Assembly: GCA_030765045.1 (NCBI GenBank)
Contig: CM060965.1
Span: 153,307,874-153,371,873 of the forward strand
Reading direction: 5' to 3'
Length of the DNA stretch: 64,000 bases
Origin: Tenodera sinensis
Lineage: Eukaryota > Arthropoda > Insecta > Mantodea > Mantidae
The position numbers and the translations under genes are program-made. The notes beneath the pieces are model-generated. The model was not told the origin of the DNA. It made no database searches and saw nothing but the letters and a program-made list of their open reading frames with translations. Of the stretch, positions 52,301 through 58,568 are shown one piece after another; the stretch's first letter is position 1, and every line of letters begins with the position of its first letter.

Positions 52301-53148
52301 TTTCCTCTCGCTGTATATACATAGGCTTTGTTTAATAAGAATGACACTAATTCTAATGATACCATCTTTTAATAAGAGTTTCTATCTTTTCAGTATTTGT
52401 ACTGAGATGTTGCCAACCAATATAAGTAGATTATAAAACATTTCACTAATCAAAACTGTGCTCACATTTACACACTTAAATATAAGCTTCATTCTGGCAT
52501 TTCAAATTTGTGGCTGTTGATTTTTATGTTTCACCCACTTGGATGCTTCCAAGGAACACAATGTTTTCATGTTGACTCACCAGCTAAGAGTATGGGCTTG
52601 CCTTTGCACTGAACAGCAACACAATTCTCCCTAAAAACCATTACAAGTATGAATATTAAAAATAGAAGCACTATTGACAGTGAAGTATTCTTCAAGTTTG
52701 AGTTTTTTATTTTGAGTCACTTATTTACACACACCTGTGTGTAAATAAGTGACTCAAAATAAAAAACTCAAACATTACAAGTATACTCAGCTTTTTAAAT
52801 TTGCAAGGCTACCCCCTTTTCGATTTCATTTTCTCTATTAATTTGTCGTCGTTGTCATAATTATTTATTAAATTATTTTTAAATGATTAATTTTATGTGT
52901 ATAATTTCGCTATCAAAGTAGTTTTCAAGGGTGTTATATTTACTTTCAGATAGCTTCATGGAAACAACTCGCAATGGGAAATGGGACCAGCTACGTGTAG
53001 TGGTGATGCAACCATTTAATCAAGAGGAGCAGTTTGGGTTGTCCTTCCTGAGTGTGTATAGTTTTTGTGAAAATAAACCTGATACAGATATGTTGACTAC
53101 TACAGAATTACAGAAGTGGAACAAACTGAGGAGTTCTGCTGTTTTGAG
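36197..53148 (+). CDS. XRCC1: XRCC1, N-terminal part (exons 1-4; continues beyond window)
   Basis: Exons 36197-36241, 41253-41394, 44216-44362 and 52950-53148 join in phases 0, 1, 1 and 2 to give 177 codons plus two bases. Landmarks of the XRCC1 N-terminal domain appear in order: MPEIKL at the start, AENLL near residue 21, IGSVHIGN around 59-64, GSAFV after it, then KWDQLRVVV and EQFGLSF. In animals XRCC1 is the scaffold for base-excision and single-strand-break repair, and this domain binds gapped DNA and DNA polymerase beta. The linker and BRCT domains are not in the remaining 10.8 kb in any form I can recognise, so I infer they lie downstream. Both cysteines of the known redox disulfide are replaced (Phe12, Val20). 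The gene is divergent from the CSD gene. Confidence 0.9.
36488..38026 (+). mobile_element. Old Tc1/mariner-group element with TIRs
   Basis: The outer ends TATACATAAGCGGACAGAAG and (minus strand) TATACGGAGGTGGACAGAAG are inverted; a second inner copy of GAATACTTCTGTC lies at about 37820. It contains a plus-strand transposase relic. It lies in XRCC1 intron 1. Confidence 0.75.
36790..37790 (+). pseudogene. Tc1-like transposase relic
   Basis: The fragmented plus-strand reading includes WDHVLWSDESKFSVY (catalytic Asp box of Tc1 enzymes) around 37220-37270 and a FQQDD-like box around 37490. Many stops and shifts show it is ancient. Confidence 0.65.
38505..39230 (+). pseudogene. piggyBac-like transposase scrap, interrupted
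   Basis: The first block ends FYALWMDKSVVIMIS, resembling the W-x-D-x-x-x-V-x-x-x-S strand of piggyBac transposases. It is interrupted by ~240 bp of unrelated sequence (about 38715-38960). The second block reads FMGGTDQMDQNIACYCIG, resembling the GGVD-x-x-DQ-x-x-x-Y box. The match is by motif only. Confidence 0.55.
39453..39489. repeat. (CTGGG)n microsatellite
   Basis: About five tandem copies of GGGCT in XRCC1 intron 1. Confidence 0.85.
39685..41085 (+). pseudogene. LINE-B, 5'-truncated (L2/CR1-like RT), split by LINE-A
   Basis: A 225-codon frame starts in the RT palm with IIQFADDTTI (catalytic FADD), then LNLSVNPNKCEMINFGFK and ETQLLGIVLDNKL (thumb region). After the LINE-A insertion the C-terminus resumes with HTYNTRNNQLLNLPRTRLHL, AKFYNALPENLK and AFYSIEEYLNL. 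The 3' UTR ends in a GAATAAATAAA tail. The RT frame is still open, so the element is fairly young but lacks its 5' half. Confidence 0.85.
40324..40623 (+). pseudogene. LINE-A 3' fragment inserted in LINE-B
   Basis: It is flanked by a 14-bp duplication ATATTTAGTTCAAT (40310-40323, 40624-40637). It encodes the ITGHDCLAKHLNRIG ... SLSEIQH C-terminus of LINE-A and ends TTAGCTAACAAC. It interrupts the LINE-B ORF after LYLVQ. Confidence 0.9.
41253..41394 (+). CDS. XRCC1: XRCC1 exon 2
   Basis: This 142-nt exon lies between acceptor TTGTTAG and donor GTACAT and opens in phase 0. It encodes DTKHVAENLL, then a segment with the conserved Lys-Trp (GKW), then ATFQLAEMCSIGSVHI, the beta-strand that leads into the conserved IGN motif. 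The open frame runs on past the donor, but the match to XRCC1 stops exactly there. Confidence 0.9.
41850..42140. repeat. Possible mariner-type 5' end scrap
   Basis: TACGAGGTGGTATCCAAAAT at 41851-41870 looks like the first bases of an insect mariner-group TIR, and the following 250 bp have no other explanation. No partner TIR was found. Confidence 0.3.
42146..42577 (+). pseudogene. LINE-A 3' fragment
   Basis: Decayed frames contain LLAKKGISSVQKS, LIMGHDCLAKHLNRIGIYSS and EEMDQGHLQICL, ending at a TTAGCTAACAACAACAAC tail. The flanking duplication is not clear. Confidence 0.75.
43003..43480. repeat. AT-rich (TAA)n/(TATAA)n microsatellite block
   Basis: Nearly pure A/T sequence with TAATAA, ATATATAT and about 17 uninterrupted AAT units (43316-43364). 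The poly-Tyr/Leu frames it generates are not genes. It lies in XRCC1 intron 2. Confidence 0.9.
44216..44362 (+). CDS. XRCC1: XRCC1 exon 3
   Basis: This 147-nt exon lies between acceptor TTCACAG and donor GTACATT. The split Gly codon from exon 2 is completed here and is followed by NFGSAFVTLLVARSG, matching the IGN-x-GSAFVEVLVG region of XRCC1. The exon ends within KEVVKMYYS plus the first base of an Asp codon that exon 4 completes. Confidence 0.9.
44405..45180 (+). repeat. Dispersed repeat family D, copy 3
   Basis: The plus-strand copy starts GATGTGTTGCTCTCACATGA and passes through TTATTGCTTATTTCCTTGTA, AGAGCCATTTTTGAG and AACTTTTCGTTTTTGAGTTA to a (CA)n tract. It begins 42 bp after the XRCC1 exon 3 donor. 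Confidence 0.7.
45520..46265 (-). mobile_element. Penelope-like element fragment with inverted 3' duplicate
   Basis: The minus-strand endonuclease region (45618-46077) is flanked by inverted copies of its own 3' end: 45540-45710, and on the other side 46081-46250 in plus orientation. Both copies contain CACCATGGAAACCCAGTTAT and ACCTTCGAAACGCGTCCCGG. Such complex partial and inverted arrangements are usual for Penelope-like insertions. Confidence 0.75.
45618..46077 (-). CDS. GIY-YIG endonuclease domain of Penelope-like element (5'-truncated)
   Basis: The frame is open for about 150 codons to TGA at 45618-45620. It reads KKSVIYQIECSDCNEIYIGK, then R-x-x-EH (IRSKEHVRNIK) and HFWTKNHDIKL. VIYQIEC...EIYIG is the GIY-YIG core with the Cys-x-x-Cys typical of Penelope-like elements, and RSKEH holds the catalytic Arg region. 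The reverse transcriptase that should precede it is missing. The domain is intact in sequence, but it has no start codon of its own. Confidence 0.8.
46266..46950. other. Intronic stretch without recognised gene
   Basis: XRCC1 intron 3. A direct repeat of about 60 bp (ATACTGGAAATGCATGTGTA near 46378 and ACCGGAAATGCTCATATAAG near 46460, each followed by CAAGTCAAAA-like text and ATAACAAATTCAA) is the only structure seen. Confidence 0.4.
46951..47070 (+). mobile_element. Decayed tRNA-like SINE
   Basis: A tRNA-like head with GTAGTGCAGTGATAGGCGTG (A-box-like) and CCTGGGTTTGATCGC (B-box-like), followed by GGGGATTTTTCCTCCTG, resembles the SINE-C head at 49399. The end is unclear. Confidence 0.55.
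47387..48794. mobile_element. Element with ~265-bp terminal inverted repeats
   Basis: The left arm (47387-47652) and right arm (48530-48794) are inverted copies starting TACGGAGTGGAAGCGAAATG and (minus strand) TACAGGGTGGAAGTGAAATG. They continue through AACATTTTGGTATTA and AACCTTCAATGAATAATTTT to GTGTAAATTAAATTTAAA. The interior is a minus-strand copy of family D. No target duplication is clear. It is either a long-TIR DNA element with family D as its interior or an insertion into one. Confidence 0.7.
47700..48527 (-). repeat. Dispersed repeat family D, copy 4 (inside long-TIR element)
   Basis: This is the best preserved minus-strand copy, from TCTGATGTGTTGCACTCACA (about 48510-48525) to AGTAGAGAAAGTAAA (about 47700-47715), with TG/CA repeats at 47829-47843. 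Short open frames (for example 47652-47921) do not resemble known proteins. Confidence 0.65.
49159..50212 (-). mobile_element. Fold-back SINE copy A6, split by a dimeric SINE
   Basis: It is flanked by the 13-bp duplication GTAGGTCATCTAT (49146-49158, 50213-50225). The outer ends match the family: reversed tail ATTATTATTTATTTATG on the left, TTCTACCTCT on the right. Inside are an antisense tRNA-like block (49260-49335), the linker split by the insertion at 49399-49903, a second tail scrap (about 50000-50030) and a sense tRNA-like block (about 50112-50180). Confidence 0.85.
49399..49903 (+). mobile_element. Heterodimeric SINE (SINE-C head joined to SINE-L2)
   Basis: One duplication, CCACAAAGGCAG (49387-49398, 49904-49915), encloses two different tRNA-derived modules. 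The first is SINE-C (GGCTGGCCCCGTAGCGCAGT ... GGGTTCGATTCGTGG). The second is SINE-L2 (GGCGCCGTGGCTGAGTGG ... GAAGAAAGAAA). No second duplication separates them, so they appear to have inserted together. Confidence 0.8.
50390..50620 (-). repeat. Penelope-like 3'-end relic
   Basis: The minus strand reads TGTCCTGTTGATAATGGAGG, then TCCGAAACATGTTCTGAG and AAAGTGTTGTTTAGTGTTAT. This is parallel to the 3' end of the Penelope-like element at 45520 (stop, TAATGGAGGAAAG, TTCGAAACGCG, AGTGTTGTTCAG). It is a second, diverged family member. Confidence 0.55.
50572..50805 (-). CDS. Unrecognised charged ORF next to Penelope relic
   Basis: The minus-strand frame of 77 codons is rich in Lys, Glu and Arg (for example KWFLKRVRKRFENI, LKNTWEREVYVDKL) and predicted helical. 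It ends 40-50 bp before the Penelope-like 3' block and could be part of that element. I do not recognise it. Confidence 0.25.
   Translation of the reverse strand: MEKEGKQCKWFLKRVRKRFENILYKNCLITYGKKISLETYEKLKNTWEREVYVDKLNKEQRESIAWIQRVCESKGYE
50860..51225 (-). CDS. Unrecognised ORF of 121 codons
   Basis: The minus-strand open frame includes PCLLTIENCLPTFGKLGNFS, PDIMFPTVGIHMSTDY and FCIEREHFLSKNLQT. The mixed composition is protein-like rather than low-complexity. It lies just beyond the AAC tail of the LINE fragment at 51283-51890, on the same strand. I cannot assign a family and it may be chance or a transposon scrap. Confidence 0.25.
   Translation of the reverse strand: MSFAFAFDEPNLIVSRFKRRDTCAQPCLLTIENCLPTFGKLGNFSLDPHQLLSKEINAVLVRTNCRDPDIMFPTVGIHMSTDYLLILVIEKDVSLGDHSSTTTKTTFCIEREHFLSKNLQT
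51283..51890 (-). pseudogene. LINE-A-related fragment with RNase H end
   Basis: The minus-strand reading, with one frameshift, gives an RNase H end (MGNEAADSLAKKGT; the GNE-x-AD-x-LAK box) and IPQRPRKTAVATFRLLTNHD, then LASHLYRIG. It ends MLMASLPDARH at TAG (51300-51302), directly followed by five AAC units. It is a diverged relative of the plus-strand LINE-A copies. Confidence 0.8.
52696..52773. repeat. Perfect 38-bp palindrome with 2-nt spacer
   Basis: The arms 52696-52733 and 52736-52773 are exact inverted copies (GTTTGAGTTTTTTATTTTGA ... and its complement) around CC. CATTACAAGTAT occurs both ~50 bp before the palindrome and directly after it. It lies about 175 bp upstream of XRCC1 exon 4. 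Confidence 0.92.
52950..53148 (+). CDS. XRCC1: XRCC1 exon 4
   Basis: After acceptor TACTTTCAG the exon completes an Asp codon and encodes SFMETTRNGKWDQLRVVV, then QPFNQEEQFGLSFL, matching the last strands of the XRCC1 N-terminal domain. It continues into linker sequence that ends KLRSSAVL. The likely donor is GAG|GTTTGT at 53149; it leaves phase 2. A perfect 38-bp palindrome lies about 175 bp upstream of the acceptor. Confidence 0.85.
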
Positions 53149-53409
53149 GTTTGTTCTAAGTTTTAAAGTGTAACTTTGAAAGAAATACCTAATTTTGAGA
53201 GAGAATTTAGGATATGAAAAAAATGTGTAGGGAAGAGTGGATCAAGATAATGCTAAACTACCCTGGCAACTTTACAGTGAAGGAATTGAAGATTTTAGAC
53301 AAAAATTTATCATCTTTCTGTTTAAGCTATGCAAAGCATTCTATTATCCTCTGCATTTTCACAATATACAGGGTCCATCAAAAGATACATATATACACAT
53401 GTTAATGAA

Positions 53410-53934
53410 TAGAATGTTGGAAAATCCTTACCCATCTAACAGCACTTCAAAAACACCTAGTCTTCCAATGGATACCAACTCACTGTGGACTGAGTGGTAA
53501 TGAGAAAGCTGATTTTCTTGCAAAAAAAGGGTACCAGTGGTGTACAAAAATCTATAGTTAATCTATCATTTTATGCAGCTAAAAGATTAGTCAACCCTGA
53601 ATTCAAAAAAATTATTGCAAAATATTACTATGAAAAATCAAAGAATAAAAGATGGAAACTACCAAACATTCAAACAGTAATTCCTGAGTATCCTCGAAAA
53701 ACAGCAGTTGCAACTTTCAGGTTGATTACAGGACATGGTTGTCTGGCAAAACATTTAAACAGAATTGGGATATATTCTTCACCACTCTGTCCTCTATGTG
53801 ATCCGCAAGAGGAAATGGATCGAGACCACCTTCAAATATGCCCGGCCACTTCTAGCAGCCCATCCATCAGTGAAAAATATTGGAGAGCAAGAGGATTAAT
53901 GACTTCATTGTCAGAAATCCAGCATTCAAACAAC
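53410..53934 (+). pseudogene. LINE-A 3' fragment with TSD
   Basis: It is flanked by an 11-bp duplication ATGTTAATGAA (53399-53409, 53935-53945). It begins TAGAATGTTGGAAAATCC and contains EFKKIIAKYYYEKSKNKRW, RKTAVATFRLITGHG, LCPLCDPQEEMDRDHL and KYWRARGLMTSLSEIQH. It reads through where other copies have TAG because the end is CATTCAAACAAC. Confidence 0.88.
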
Positions 53935-53981
53935 ATGTTAATGAACATGAATTCTTTATTGGGGTAAAGTAATATTATAAC

Positions 53982-54337
53982 TATTATTTATTTATGCCAA
54001 CAAACTTACTGTTGGTGTTTTTAAACACACAAGCTGTGTGTGGGCAAAGTTTAAGAGGTAGAACTGGAACTTAAAAATTCAATGCCACAACTGGGATTTG
54101 AACCCCAGACCTTCCGCTTGCCATGTGAAGGTTATTTAATCCTGGGATATAAAGTACTTACAATAGTAAGTCACCATTGGGGTAATTGTTTCTGATGTGA
54201 GACTGCCTTTGTGGTTTATCAGGAGAAATACGAACTGGCTTATAGCTCAGTGGTTAGAGCGTCCGCCCGGCAAGCGGAAGGTCTGTGGTTCAAATCCCAG
54301 TTGTGGCATTGAATTTTTAAGTTCCAGTTCTACCTCT
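53982..54337 (-). mobile_element. Fold-back SINE copy A7
   Basis: It is flanked by a 12-bp duplication TAATATTATAAC (53970-53981, 54338-54349). Minus-strand order: AGAGGTAGAACTGG, antisense tRNA-like arm, ~150-bp linker ending at CACAT, sense half of the tRNA-like arm (GGCAAGCGGAAGGTCTG), body and AT tail. It is the cleanest single-unit example of the family. Confidence 0.9.
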
Positions 54338-54790
54338 TAATATTATAACATTTTAATGCAAGTATTCTTCATCTATTTGGTTAGTTTTGATTCTCAAAGT
54401 GGTTGCCATTATCTACCAGACAAATCACAACAGCAAATAGTTGGTCTTTGTCCATAAGGATTTCTGCACAGGCTGCTCTAATTGATATATTCAATGTGCC
54501 TGTGGATTCTCATTCAGAAAAGCCGTCATGTTGTGGTACTTGTATGAGGGTTATAATCTATTTGTATTCCTCTGCCGTCCGCACTGAGCTCCACCTTTAG
54601 TAATTTATTGGTTAACATAATATCTCCACGTGCCCACATAAACAGCATGAAATTTCACCTCTTTCAGATAACCTGAACCTGCTATAATCATCAATTGCAT
54701 TGTTGAACACATGAGAGCCATTGTTTTTGCAGGTATCACATGTATCACATTGTAATGAATTCAAAGCCCATCTCTTTAAGAAGAGAATAC

Positions 54791-55035
54791 TGTTGTTGTT
54801 GTTGTTGTAGTGTTTAATGCCCGCTTTTACTACGGCACCGCAGGCGGTGACATTGATGATACATGAAGATGGAGCACCGGTGGAATGAGATGGCGGGGGA
54901 AACCGGAGCACCCGGAGAAAACCCGCCCTGACGCCGCTTCGTCCACCACGAATACCACATGCGGGTCCCTGGGATCGAACCCGGGCCGCCTAGGTGGTAG
55001 GCGAGCGCGCTAACCGCTCGGCCACGGCGCCGCCT
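54791..55035 (-). mobile_element. SINE-L, full length
   Basis: It is flanked by a 10-bp duplication AAGAGAATAC (54781-54790, 55036-55045). On the minus strand it starts GGCGGCGCCGTGGCCGAGCG with a complete tRNA-Leu-like head: A box TGGCCGAGCGGTTAG, B box GGGTTCGATCCC and a long variable-arm-like stretch. It ends AACACTACAACAACAACAAC. Confidence 0.93.
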
Positions 55036-55274
55036 AAGAGAATACAAGCTACACTTTTAAAGTTAGGCAAATCGCTGTCACTATTCACCTCATACAACAC
55101 TATTCATGGTAGGGGATTCATTTTTGAAAAAAAAAATCATCTCTTGGAACAACTGCATTGGTGTTCACTCGCTTAACTGTGGTATTAAATGTTGAGTTTC
55201 TATTACTTTTTTTCTTTCTTTGCCTCTCTCTCTTAATTCACATGCACATTCACACTCCCATTCATACTTCCAGA

Positions 55275-55397
55275 CTTTATGGAGGAAAGGGAATAATCCT
55301 AGTGGGAGAAAAATTACCACCCTCCCAGCTGAGAATAGAACCTGGGACCCCTTGCACAGCAGGCAGGTGCTCTATCAACTGAGCTACGGGGCCAGCC
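55275..55397 (-). mobile_element. SINE-C copy
   Basis: The minus strand begins GGCTGGCCCCGTAGCTCAGT with B-box-like GGTTCTATTCTC, then CTGGGAGGGTGGTAATTTTT and AGGATTATTCC. It matches the first module of the dimeric SINE at 49399. Confidence 0.75.
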
Positions 55398-55539
55398 AAC
55401 CTACTTTTCTTATCAACCTTATATGCAAATTATTTTTTTTAGGTTATTCCTACATGTTACAATTTCATCTCTGGATTTCTGCAGTTCTTCTTACACCATT
55501 TCCCTATTTGCTATCACTTTAATATGTACTACATTTATA

Positions 55540-55700
55540 ACAAGACCACCAAATTTGGTCACAAATTTTATATCTTCATTTAAGATGTGCTGAAACCATT
55601 CACAGAACTCCATTTGGTAATCAAGATTGTCCTCGTCTATTGTGTGTAATAGTTTCAGGTTGAACCACTATTTAAAATGTGCTTCTTGTTCCTCAGATTT
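55540..55700 (-). pseudogene. Mariner-group transposase scrap
   Basis: The minus strand reads DEDNLDYQMEFCEWFQHILN, then KFVTKFGG. It resembles the R-x-x-FC-x-W segment just before the first catalytic Asp in a group of insect mariner-like transposases. It is short and broken. Confidence 0.45.
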
Positions 55701-56950
55701 CAAGCATGTCCCTGACATTTTGATTCACTATCATATGCCACATGTTAGTCATGAAGACTCTCATAGGTACTGACTTTTGTTGAGAAAACACCATACTATG
55801 GCAGACACAAAATTTAATGGTGGATGATAGCTGACCATTTCATGATTATATTTTCTTTCATGTTGAGCAAATAAATTTTGTGGGCAAATGATAATTATAT
55901 CATTGGCTTTGCAGTGTGTTTAACAATACAACATGCAAGGTGTGGCAAGCTTCTACTTGGATGTTGTGTTGATCAGCTCCTCCTGCCACCCATCATTAAA
56001 TTTTGTGTTTGCTTTACATATTCTGCAGATAATTCAGTGTACATAACTATCATCTGTCAAAGTGTGTATAATTTTGTTGATGGACCTTGTGTACTGTGAC
56101 TAAAAACTATGACATGCTATAAATTTGGTTTTTCTAAACTTTTTGCTTTATATAGTTTCTGTTCTGGCTTTATGATTTATTACTGAAGTATTGTTAACAG
56201 GTAGTTAGTTGCTCATTGTTGTGCTTCATTGGGTTGATTCACTGCTTTAAGCATGTTTGTTATATCAGTAACAGCAACTGAACTTAACTGACTTGCAATA
56301 TTTATATTTTAAGATGCTCAGTTCCCATAGGTTTCTGTGATCCAGAAAATTCTAGTTTGTCCAGCCTAATGTTTAGTACTGTAACATTTAAGTAATTGTT
56401 ATTTCTATTTCAGCTACCTGTTACCCAATAGCAACAATGATTGCGGCATGTAAACCTCATTATTGTGGTATTCATATTTATGGTAAAACTATAAGTTTAA
56501 AATGTATTCATTTTAACAAAAATAATTTTTTCATTGTCTTAGCAAAATATCAGGAGAGCAAAAACAGTTTGAACAGGCTGGGCAATGTTTGCCTATCTCC
56601 ATCCTAGGTGCTTGTTGCCATCTACCGCTATCATAGAAAGGCACAGATGAAACCATACATTTTAAATACTACTTTTAAAGACTTTACTTACCAAATTTAA
56701 AGAAGGAGATGCTGAAACTGGCCTCTGTCGTACATACATTTTTGGTACCTCTTAAGAAATTATCCATCACTCACCATAGTTCACATTGAGAAATGCTGGA
56801 AATTTCCTGGCAGATATTTTGCTTGAATTCCTCTAGGGTATGTGGGTTTGTCTTGTGCACTTTATGTTTTAAGGGGTACTTCACAAACAATATTAGGTTC
56901 TGAGTTAAAGGGCCAATTTTTTTTGACTTAACAGTTGCTGCTGTACATAC
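55700..56950. other. Intronic stretch without recognised gene
   Basis: Presumed XRCC1 intron 4. I found no exon with XRCC1 linker or BRCT resemblance and no definable repeat. Confidence 0.45.
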
Positions 56951-56979
56951 ATGAATATAATTTTGTTCCCCTTTTTTTT

Positions 56980-57260
56980 AGAAAATTACAGGGAGCATGA
57001 TTTTGCCTGTTTTCTACACAACTCTGCAACAGCTCATACAGCCAATCTTTCGACGAGAACAATTAAAAGTGTGTTTCAGGACAGAATTATTAGTAGATAT
57101 TTGTGGTGGTCCCCCAACCTAACCCCTGTGATTTCTATCTCTATGGTAACTTAAAACATAAAGTGTACAAGACAAACCGACACACTGGAAGAATTAAAGG
57201 AAAATATCCATCAGGAAATGGCCAGCATTTCTCAATGTTGAAGCAACTTCTTGCCTAAAT
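56980..57260 (+). pseudogene. Mariner-group transposase C-terminal relic
   Basis: Frames read CFLHNSATAHTANLSTRTIK (the HD-x-A-x-x-H box with the Asp replaced by Asn), DRIISRYLWWSPNLTP and TLEELKENIHQEMASIS. This is the C-terminal region of insect mariner-like transposases of the type with SR-x-LWPPRSPDLTP. Confidence 0.7.
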
Positions 57261-57383
57261 TAATAACAGGTAAAACAAAGGCATCGGGAGCTGACTTCAC
57301 TTGTTTAATCAATAACTACAACAGAACATGGTGATGATTTAGCAGATTGTGAAGTATAGAGAAGTATTTGCAGTGTAAAAGGA

Positions 57384-57479
57384 CAGAATTATTAGTAGAT
57401 ATTTGTGGTGGTCCCCCAACCTAACCCCTGCGATTTCTATCTCTATGGTAACTTAAAACATAAAGTGTACAAGACAAAC
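57384..57479 (+). repeat. Direct duplication of mariner scrap abutting microsatellite
   Basis: About 96 bp (GGACAGAATTATTAGTAGAT ... GTACAAGACAAAC) repeat 57079-57178 with one mismatch seen. The copy ends exactly where the CACGCA microsatellite begins. Confidence 0.9.
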
Positions 57480-57797
57480 ACCACGCACGCACGCACCCAC
57501 GCACGCACCCACGCACGCACCCACGCACGCACCCACGCACGCACCCACGCACGCACGCACCCACGCACGCACGCACCCACGCACGCACCCACGCACGCAC
57601 GCACCCACGCACGCACCCACGCACGCACCCACGCACGCACGCACCCACGCACGCACCCACGCACGCACCCACGCACGCACCCACGCACGCACGCACCCAC
57701 GCACGCACCCACGCACGCACACACACGCACAGACACACACACACACGCACAGACACACACACAGACACACACACGCACACACACAGACACACACACA

Positions 57798-57832
<35 letters not shown>

Positions 57833-57855
57833 TCACTCACTCACTCACTCACTCA

Positions 57856-57916
<61 letters not shown>

Positions 57917-58204
57917 AGACACAGACAGACAGACACAGACAGACACAGACACACAGACACACAGACACACACACAGACACACAGACACACACACAGACAC
58001 ACAGACAGACACACAGACAGACAGACACAGACAGACACAGACAGACACAGACACACAGACAGACACAGACACACAGACAGACACAGACACACAGACAGAC
58101 AGAGACAGACACAGACACACAGACAGACAGAGACAGACACAGACACAGACAGACAGACACAGACAGACAGACACAGACAGACAGACACAGACACAGACAG
58201 ACAC
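57480..58204. repeat. Compound CA-type microsatellite
   Basis: Successive blocks of (CACGCACC/CACG)n, (CA)n, (CACT)n, (CA)n and (CAGACA/CAGA)n. Long open frames through it (Thr-His or Cys-Val repeats) are artefacts of the repeat. The last block is the 5' flank of the LINE that follows. Confidence 0.95.
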
Positions 58205-58568
58205 GATGGATTGTTGAGGTATACGACTTAGATGGTACGTTTAAGTTTGTGTGCGTCAAGAAATTAGACTCTTGTAGCGTTTGTTTTGCGTGTTTTGTAT
58301 AAACTGACTTTCCATTTAGTTCGTTTTAGTGTTCAGTTGTGTTATTGTAGGCATTTAAGGGGATCGACGTGTGTGTGTGTTTAATTAGAATTTCTTTTTG
58401 TGTTTTCATAAGGATTTGGTTATAAAGCCTCCATAAGGCCTTGATTTTGAATTAACGATTAGTGTTGGCTGAGACAAACCGGAAGTGACGTTAGCATATT
58501 TGCCCAAGCTCAGGAGGTTATGTTCATAGTAACTCTAAATAAAGCAGATTACTTATTATACAATCATA

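Noticed and set aside
57405..58217. Long ORFs with Thr-His or Cys-Val repeats on both strands
   Set aside because: They are reading frames through a CACG/CA/CAGA microsatellite, open in several frames at once, with no other protein feature.
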